Below are positions 4,787 through 9,542 of a stretch of 9,542 nucleotides of DNA, one piece after another. Source of the stretch: Eggerthellales bacterium UBA948 (GTDB lineage: Bacteria > Actinomycetota > Coriobacteriia > Coriobacteriales > UBA8131); contig DBCW01000005.1 in the NCBI GenBank assembly GCA_002293265.1, positions 1 to 9,542 of the forward strand. Reading direction: 5' to 3'. Each line of letters opens with the position of its first letter. Within the stretch, counting starts at the first letter, position 1. The position numbers and the translations under genes were made by a program. The notes beneath the pieces were generated by a model, which saw nothing but the letters and a program-made list of their open reading frames with translations, did no database searches and was not told the DNA's origin.

Positions 4787-5633
4787 GATCTTTACCCCTC
4801 TCATTCATAAAGATGATGATCTCATCCAGATTAACTTCTTCGATCAAAACGCCTTTTGGCATAGACGAGATACACCCCACATCCAGCATGCCCTCAAAAC
4901 CTGTGCCATGCTCGCGATATCCAATTATCAAGCGCTTTTGTTCAAGGCTCAGGTCGCTCAGCCCTCCCGCTACATGCACATAGCTTTCTAGAATCTCATC
5001 CCTAGTACCACTATAGATAATCTTACCGTTCATAATAAAGGTTATATAGTCAGCAACTTTTTCGAGGTCAGAAGTAATGTGAGTGGAGAAAAACACGCTC
5101 TTGTTCTCGTCAATTACGAACTCTCTGAGCAGATCGCATATCTCATCGCGTGCAATTGGATCAAGACCACTTGTTGGTTCATCCAATATCAAAAGCTCTG
5201 CTTCGTGAGAAAGAGCTACGGCAATCTGCAACTTCACGCGCATACCTCTGGAAAGTTCTTTGACCTGCTTTTTTGGATCTATACCAAACTTATCAAGATA
5301 AGTCTTAAACTGCACCTTATCCCAATTGTCGTAAAATGGCATTAAGGCAGCACCAACATCACCCGCGCTCCAGTCTTCCACATAAAGTGGCGTATCCATC
5401 ACTACACCAATGCGTTTATTTTGCGTAAGATCATCGCTTACACCAAACAGCTCTATGCGCCCATCATCCGGCGTAGTTATCCCAAGGATGGATTTTATGG
5501 TTGTAGTTTTACCGGAACCATTAGGACCAATAAAGCCCATTATGTAGCCCTTTCCCAAGGCAAACGACACTTCATCAAGCAAAAACGTATCGTAATGCTT
5601 GCTAAGTCCCGTGACTTCTAAAATATTATTCAT
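4779..5633 (-). CDS. ABC transporter ATP-binding protein (YtrB-like)
   Basis: A 284-residue ATPase of the ABC-2 export class. Walker A is GPNGSGKTT (36-44), the signature is LSRGM (127-131, a known variant of LSGGQ in this subfamily), Walker B is LLILDEP (147-153), D-loop SGLD (155-158) and the switch His H185 (STH). At the Q-loop position the sequence reads VVMDTPLYVED, with no Gln, as in many YtrB-type ATPases. Residues from about 215 on form a C-terminal extension of unknown role. It powers the permease encoded next. The ATG at 5633 has GGGAG eight bases upstream and overlaps the GntR gene by 8 bp, so the three genes form one tightly coupled operon. Confidence 0.9.
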   Translation of the reverse strand: MNNILEVTGLSKHYDTFLLDEVSFALGKGYIMGFIGPNGSGKTTTIKSILGITTPDDGRIELFGVSDDLTQNKRIGVVMDTPLYVEDWSAGDVGAALMPFYDNWDKVQFKTYLDKFGIDPKKQVKELSRGMRVKLQIAVALSHEAELLILDEPTSGLDPIARDEICDLLREFVIDENKSVFFSTHITSDLEKVADYITFIMNGKIIYSGTRDEILESYVHVAGGLSDLSLEQKRLIIGYREHGTGFEGMLDVGCISSMPKGVLIEEVNLDEIIIFMNERGKDHD

Positions 5634-6006
5634 CGTAGTTCTCCCACAACATGTCGACTCTTTTAACTATCTCTTTCTTGGAAATGCCTTCAGCTTTTGC
5701 AGCTCCAATGATGCTTGCCAGACCATCCTCGATCTTATGCAAAGCATTCTCGCGTGCCAACTCCTTGTTTCGAGGCAACACATAGCTGCCTCTACCTTGC
5801 ACATTTACGATGAAACCCTCTTCTTCAAGATCGCTATAAGCACGAGTGGTCGTAATCATGCTGACTTTAAGATCTCGAGCCAACCCACGCAAGGAAGGCA
5901 ACATCTCGTCTTCTTTAAGGTCTCCGGAAAAAATAGCTTCCTTTATCTGTTCCTTTATCTGCTCATAGATAGGAACACTCGAACGGTTAGAAACAATAAT
6001 TTTCAT
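5626..6006 (-). CDS. GntR-family transcriptional regulator, YtrA subfamily
   Basis: A 126-residue regulator. The N-terminal winged helix-turn-helix spans about 10-78: PIYEQIKEQIKEAIFSG (12-28), LPSLRGLARDLKVSMITTTRAY (36-57), LEEEGFIVNVQGRGSYV (60-76). Only a short helical tail follows (80-126), which is the hallmark of the YtrA subfamily; there is no large effector domain. Such proteins normally repress their own operon, which encodes an ABC exporter, and release it under cell-wall stress. The start at 6006 has an AAGGTGAG ribosome site. A near-perfect palindrome at the predicted transcription start (6032-6047) is the likely operator. First gene of the three-gene operon. Confidence 0.9.
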   Translation of the reverse strand: MKIIVSNRSSVPIYEQIKEQIKEAIFSGDLKEDEMLPSLRGLARDLKVSMITTTRAYSDLEEEGFIVNVQGRGSYVLPRNKELARENALHKIEDGLASIIGAAKAEGISKKEIVKRVDMLWENYDE

Positions 6007-6031
6007 AAACTCACCTTCGCGAAAAGTGATT

Positions 6032-6082
6032 AGTGGATATATACACTATATACAGTATGCACTCTATAAACGCTTGTGTCAA
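6032..6082 (-). promoter_or_regulatory. Promoter and likely GntR operator
   Basis: On the minus strand, TTGACA (6077-6082) and CATACT (6054-6059) are separated by 17 bp. Immediately downstream, at the expected transcription start, lies the near-perfect palindrome AGTGTATATATCCACT (6032-6047, symmetric except one base pair). A bound repressor there would block initiation, which fits autorepression by the GntR protein encoded just downstream. Confidence 0.65.
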
Positions 6083-6197
6083 GGACAAAATTGACTGCCG
6101 CATTTCTGCCCAACACCTGCAATCACACTGCAAATGCAAGATTAGACGATTGCGCTTTCTTAAATATGACCAACGGCTCAGTTTTCTGGCGACACGC

Positions 6198-8543
6198 CTA
6201 CTCAGCTACCAAGTCGTATGCGGTTAGATAATGGATCTTTCTGGCTAGCAGCATTATGAATGCATATGCAAGAAATGCCAGAGCCATGCAAACAAAGACA
6301 GCCAGTAATGTTGGTGTTGGCAAAGATGATCTGAAAATTCCTAAACTGCTGGTTAAGACGACGAGTAATGGATTATATAGAAGTGCGCCCGAAGCTCCTC
6401 CAATGGCAAGTCCGGCTACAATAGTTGGCATAAGTGACAACGATAGATGATTTATAAGCTGCATCTCACTAAACCCTAATGCTCTTAGTATTCCTAGTTC
6501 ATGCCAGCGCATGAGTATAAAAGACTTAAGCACCAGATACAAAACAGCAGCAAGCAAAGCAATTGTTACACCCATTAGAATTAGTGTTACCCAAAAAAGA
6601 GCACTACTATAGTTGACCAAATGTGCATCTATCGACCTTCTAAAATCAACGGAGTTTTGCATTACACTACTAAATCTCTCGTTTACTCTGTTGACCAATT
6701 CTTCTGCTTTATCGGTATCGTGTAGATAAACGAGAAGTTGGCTAAGCTCAAAGTTTGGATGGACATTTCGCACACCGGATAGTGTCATCGCGCATACAAG
6801 TCCGTCGTTGTCCATCGTCTGTATCATACCAACAATAAGGTAGAGAGCTGTAATTTCGCTTTTTGTAACACTTACAGTATCACCTATTTTCAAATTGCTC
6901 TGTCTGGCTAAACTGCCACTGATACAGATCTCGTTGTCGTGTTTTGGATAACGCCCACCAGATAAAAGAGCTCCTTCAAACGAGTCAAAATCATCGGTCA
7001 CGATGCTTGCAACGTGATTATCGGCAACCAGCATATCTACATTGTGACTATAATACATCTTTCGTATATTGCTATCAGTACTAACAAATTGTCTTATGTT
7101 TTCTGCCTCTTGGTTATTATTTGCAAAAAACCGAGCATCAGGAAGTTCGCCGATAAGCACTCTGGAAAAAAGGTCTGATCGTATCTCTAGGTTATTGCTC
7201 ATAGAGCCTTCGATCACCAAAGCAAATGACAATATTGCCATGATTATAAAAGTCACCACAACATGACCTTTTGATTGCATAGAGCTTTTTAGCGCTAGTA
7301 TTAAAGCTAAAGAGCCTCGAGTTTGATCAGCCGGAAAATAGTTCTTCTTAAAGCTGTGAGTTGGCAAACCCTGTCTCAAGGCTTCAAGAGCAGATAAAGC
7401 AAGGATCTTACGTGCTGATACAAGAACCATGGCTGACATCATTATTACCAAAACTGCAAACACCATTAAAGAGCACAGTGGATCAAAACCAGGGCTCCAT
7501 CTAATAGTAGTCAATTGATCAAATATTTGAGCGTATAGTGGAATTACTACATATGAAGCTGCAATTCCGACTATTGTCGCAATAATAACTAACCCGCAGT
7601 ATTGCAAAACCAACACCAAAAACATTTGTTGACCGGTAAACCCTATAACTTTGAGAGCAGCTATGTTGTGGATACCTTCACTGATATTGTTTTTCACTCT
7701 AAGCCAAACAGCAAATAATGTTACCAAGAAAGATAGTGCTGTAAAGAAAAGTAGTATTACTGCTGTCAGATCAAGCACAAAGGTGCGCGATAATTTTGAT
7801 TGATTCCAATCTGTCGATATTATATGTTCCAATCCGTTATGCTCAAAATCTAACTCAGCAAAAAACTTGCTTACAAAATCTTTGTTCAGTGAAGCGCCAT
7901 CTTGTGGATTTGCCATCCTCACGCGCAAGACCAAGCTCTCGTCAAATCCTTTTTCGCATACTTTCGCGTACCCGGTCTCTGACAGATAAAACTGGTAATT
8001 TTGACCGTAGACGGAACCAAAACTCAAATCTTCAAAAAAGCCGCTTATTGTGTAATTGGTCTCACCACTTGGTAATAAAATGTGAAGGCTATCGCCCACC
8101 TCGTAACCTCTGGTGCTAAATAGGTAGGGAACACAAACTTCATAACTTGCTTTTGGCATCTGCCCTTCTTTGAGCAGAGCCAAACTCATCTCACGCTCGG
8201 CAGATGCTTTGTAAAAAAGAAATTGCGCAGGCAACTCCCCTTCTTCTTCTAAAATACTTCCCACAACTGACACAGTTTTCTCTGTTTCGGTTTTCTCCAC
8301 TCCAGGATATTCATTTAGATATCTTTTTTGCCTTTGGTTGTAGAGCTTCTCATCTTCGACAAGTAAAAAATGCGGAGTTTTTGCGAGTCTTCCCTGATCT
8401 TCTAAATGCGCATTGAATGTAAATGTAAGCAGAAGAACCAGGCTTAAGAGTGCGGCAGTAATACCAACCAATAAGAACAAGCATGCAGCCTGAGCTTTGC
8501 TCTTCTTTAGGTTTGTTAAAACTCGCAGCCAAACTTCTCTCAT
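6198..8543 (-). CDS. ABC transporter permease, duplicated FtsX type
   Basis: A 781-residue membrane protein with two repeats of the FtsX/MacB plan, eight predicted helices. TM1 lies about 18-43, then an extracytoplasmic domain (44-255), TM2-4 about 256-282, 305-335 and 356-376. The second repeat has TM5 about 427-447, a second outer domain (448-645) and TM6-8 about 646-676, 697-726 and 742-768. Each repeat has the FtsX cytoplasmic coupling motif: NIAALKVIGFTGQQM (293-307) and ELGILRALGFSEMQL (682-696). Such proteins act mechanically on envelope substrates or move lipids and peptides rather than forming a channel. It starts 9 bp after its ATPase gene, whose last codons provide a GAGGTGG ribosome site. 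The pairing with an ATPase and upstream histidine kinase suggests antimicrobial-peptide sensing or resistance. No terminator was found after it. Confidence 0.88.
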   Translation of the reverse strand: MREVWLRVLTNLKKSKAQAACLFLLVGITAALLSLVLLLTFTFNAHLEDQGRLAKTPHFLLVEDEKLYNQRQKRYLNEYPGVEKTETEKTVSVVGSILEEEGELPAQFLFYKASAEREMSLALLKEGQMPKASYEVCVPYLFSTRGYEVGDSLHILLPSGETNYTISGFFEDLSFGSVYGQNYQFYLSETGYAKVCEKGFDESLVLRVRMANPQDGASLNKDFVSKFFAELDFEHNGLEHIISTDWNQSKLSRTFVLDLTAVILLFFTALSFLVTLFAVWLRVKNNISEGIHNIAALKVIGFTGQQMFLVLVLQYCGLVIIATIVGIAASYVVIPLYAQIFDQLTTIRWSPGFDPLCSLMVFAVLVIMMSAMVLVSARKILALSALEALRQGLPTHSFKKNYFPADQTRGSLALILALKSSMQSKGHVVVTFIIMAILSFALVIEGSMSNNLEIRSDLFSRVLIGELPDARFFANNNQEAENIRQFVSTDSNIRKMYYSHNVDMLVADNHVASIVTDDFDSFEGALLSGGRYPKHDNEICISGSLARQSNLKIGDTVSVTKSEITALYLIVGMIQTMDNDGLVCAMTLSGVRNVHPNFELSQLLVYLHDTDKAEELVNRVNERFSSVMQNSVDFRRSIDAHLVNYSSALFWVTLILMGVTIALLAAVLYLVLKSFILMRWHELGILRALGFSEMQLINHLSLSLMPTIVAGLAIGGASGALLYNPLLVVLTSSLGIFRSSLPTPTLLAVFVCMALAFLAYAFIMLLARKIHYLTAYDLVAE

Positions 8544-8552
8544 ATCAAATAT

Positions 8553-9356
8553 CTACCACCTCATGTGAGATAGAAACTTGCTTAACACTTCACGTCTAAA
8601 CTTACTGATGCCATCCATGTCAGCCGCTTGACCGCTATCAGACACACCTTCGTATTCGCCCAGCCGGCACTCTCCTACAATAATGCCATCTCTCAGGTAT
8701 AAAACACGATTGCCTCTCAATGCAGTTGCTATGTCATGAGTTACCATTACAATGCTTTGACCTGCACGATTGGCTTTGGTGAGAATTTCTAACACAGTTT
8801 CACCTGATGATGAGTTCAAAGATCCGGTTGGTTCATCAGCAAAAAGCACAACCGGATCATTTATCAAGGCTCGTACAATTGCTCCCTTTTGCGCTTCTCC
8901 GCCAGATAACTGTGCGGGAAACTTATTCCACTCGCGCTCTGAGAGTCCGGCCTGCTTAAACAATTGTTTTGCTTTAAACGCAATATGTTTTCGGTTGTTA
9001 TTGACCAAAAGCCCACTAATGACTACATTATCTAGCAAGCTCATATCATCGCAAAGATAGATACGCTGAAATACAAATCCGCAGTTATACCGTCTAAATA
9101 GGGCTAATTCATCGTTGCTCAAATCTGATATTTTCATATCGCCAAATCTGACTACACCTAGAGTTGGTTTATCCATTCCTGATATTGCATACAACAGTGT
9201 TGTTTTTCCGGATCCGGATGGACCCATTATCACTGTAAAATCTCCTTGCTTGATCTGGATATCAAGGTTACGCAAAACATGTTGTTGCACTCCGCCTGTA
9301 GAAAAAGTCTTGCAGAGTTTGCCCGTTGCAATAATCTCTTTTGAAGTATCAATCAC
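8553..9356 (-). CDS. ABC transporter ATP-binding protein (MacB/LolD type)
   Basis: A 267-residue ATPase with Walker A GPSGSGKTT (45-53), Q-loop Gln Q97 (FVFQ), canonical signature LSGGE (150-154), Walker B VVLFADEP (169-176), D-loop SLN and switch His H207 (VTHD). The ADEPTGSL motif is typical of ATPases that partner FtsX-type permeases, and such a permease gene follows after 9 bp. The start is GTG at 9356; an in-frame stop lies six codons upstream and no in-frame ATG is near. The ribosome site is weak (AGGC). The last 30 or so residues are a tail beyond the usual domain end. It would supply energy to the 781-residue permease at the inner membrane. Confidence 0.9.
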   Translation of the reverse strand: MIDTSKEIIATGKLCKTFSTGGVQQHVLRNLDIQIKQGDFTVIMGPSGSGKTTLLYAISGMDKPTLGVVRFGDMKISDLSNDELALFRRYNCGFVFQRIYLCDDMSLLDNVVISGLLVNNNRKHIAFKAKQLFKQAGLSEREWNKFPAQLSGGEAQKGAIVRALINDPVVLFADEPTGSLNSSSGETVLEILTKANRAGQSIVMVTHDIATALRGNRVLYLRDGIIVGECRLGEYEGVSDSGQAADMDGISKFRREVLSKFLSHMRW

Positions 9357-9452
9357 TTTTTTGCCTATCAGTTCTCAGTGCCTGTCATTGTTTGCTTTTA
9401 TAATTAAGCCTTTTGGCATCTCTTTGATGTAGATCATTTTTCTAATCCCAAA

Positions 9453-9542
9453 CTAGCTGTCAAATCGCAGCCGTATTTCTACGGCAAGCCCCGGATCAGT
9501 GTTGAAGCAACTGATCTTCCCATCCATTCTTTTGATTAGATT
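9453..9542 (-). CDS. Sensor histidine kinase, C-terminal end (partial)
   Basis: The last 29 codons and TAG stop of a gene that enters from the right edge. The peptide reads NLIKRMDGKISCFNTDPGL and then AVEIRLRFDS, matching the end of a HATPase_c domain (helix, G-K/E-I strand, FNTDPGLAxEI, final strand). This is typical for Firmicutes/Coriobacteriia kinases placed next to ABC-FtsX transporters. The kinase would sense an envelope signal and phosphorylate a response regulator that controls the transporter genes; both the rest of the kinase and any regulator gene lie outside the window. The gap to the ATPase gene is 96 bp without a clear promoter or terminator. Confidence 0.75.
   Translation of the reverse strand, partial: NLIKRMDGKISCFNTDPGLAVEIRLRFDS

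Noticed and set aside
9370..9436. A 20-codon minus-strand ORF between the histidine kinase and the ATPase
   Set aside because: No ribosome binding site and no recognisable sequence; probably chance.
1..9542. tRNA, rRNA or phage/ICE attachment sites
   Set aside because: No cloverleaf-like segment, rRNA signature, integrase gene or matching direct repeats at the module borders were seen.

Overview
The window reads as an accessory region of a low-to-moderate GC anaerobic bacterium. The gene types (YtrA-type GntR/ABC operon, histidine kinase followed by ABC/FtsX transporter, AlbA_2 ATPase, DUF1413) and the strong AAGGAGG-type ribosome sites fit Firmicutes or Coriobacteriia. The species cannot be fixed from the sequence. 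Every gene that can be supported lies on the minus strand.

Layout, left to right. Bases 1-11 are the first codons of a gene leaving the left edge. Bases 12-552 have no convincing gene and hold two hairpin terminators (one per strand) and, at 428-533, a cluster of repeats with 21-bp period. Bases 553-3771 carry a five-gene cluster, transcribed right to left: a DUF1413 protein, an AlbA_2/GHKL-type ATP-binding putative regulator, a 42-residue truncated ORF translationally coupled to it, a GIY-YIG nuclease and an 80-residue zinc-ribbon protein. Its promoter (3795-3842) is overlaid by a duplicated palindromic operator. The gap between the last two genes contains two separate arrays of 12-bp repeats, each three direct copies followed by inverted copies. 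At 3870-3960 lies a diverged, inverted relative of the left repeat cluster, so the cluster is bracketed by related ends without any transposase inside. An orphan end resembling the IS21 family follows at 4045-4094.

Bases 4106-6006 are a compact GntR (YtrA subfamily)-ABC ATPase-ABC permease operon with 8-bp overlaps between the genes and a palindrome at the predicted transcription start, the standard layout of an autorepressed, envelope-stress or antimicrobial-responsive exporter. Bases 6198-9542 are a second export module: the C-terminal end of a sensor histidine kinase, a MacB/LolD-type ATPase and a 781-residue duplicated FtsX permease. This layout is typical of peptide-antibiotic sensing and resistance systems.

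The two transporter modules look like ordinary host-type genes. The most interesting part is 428-3960: a small, visibly more GC-rich, compact set of nucleic-acid-related proteins (nuclease, ATPase with a DNA-binding module, zinc ribbon, DUF1413) bounded by inverted repeat clusters. It may be a non-autonomous mobile cargo unit and possibly an undescribed nucleic-acid-acting or defence system; that function is inference.
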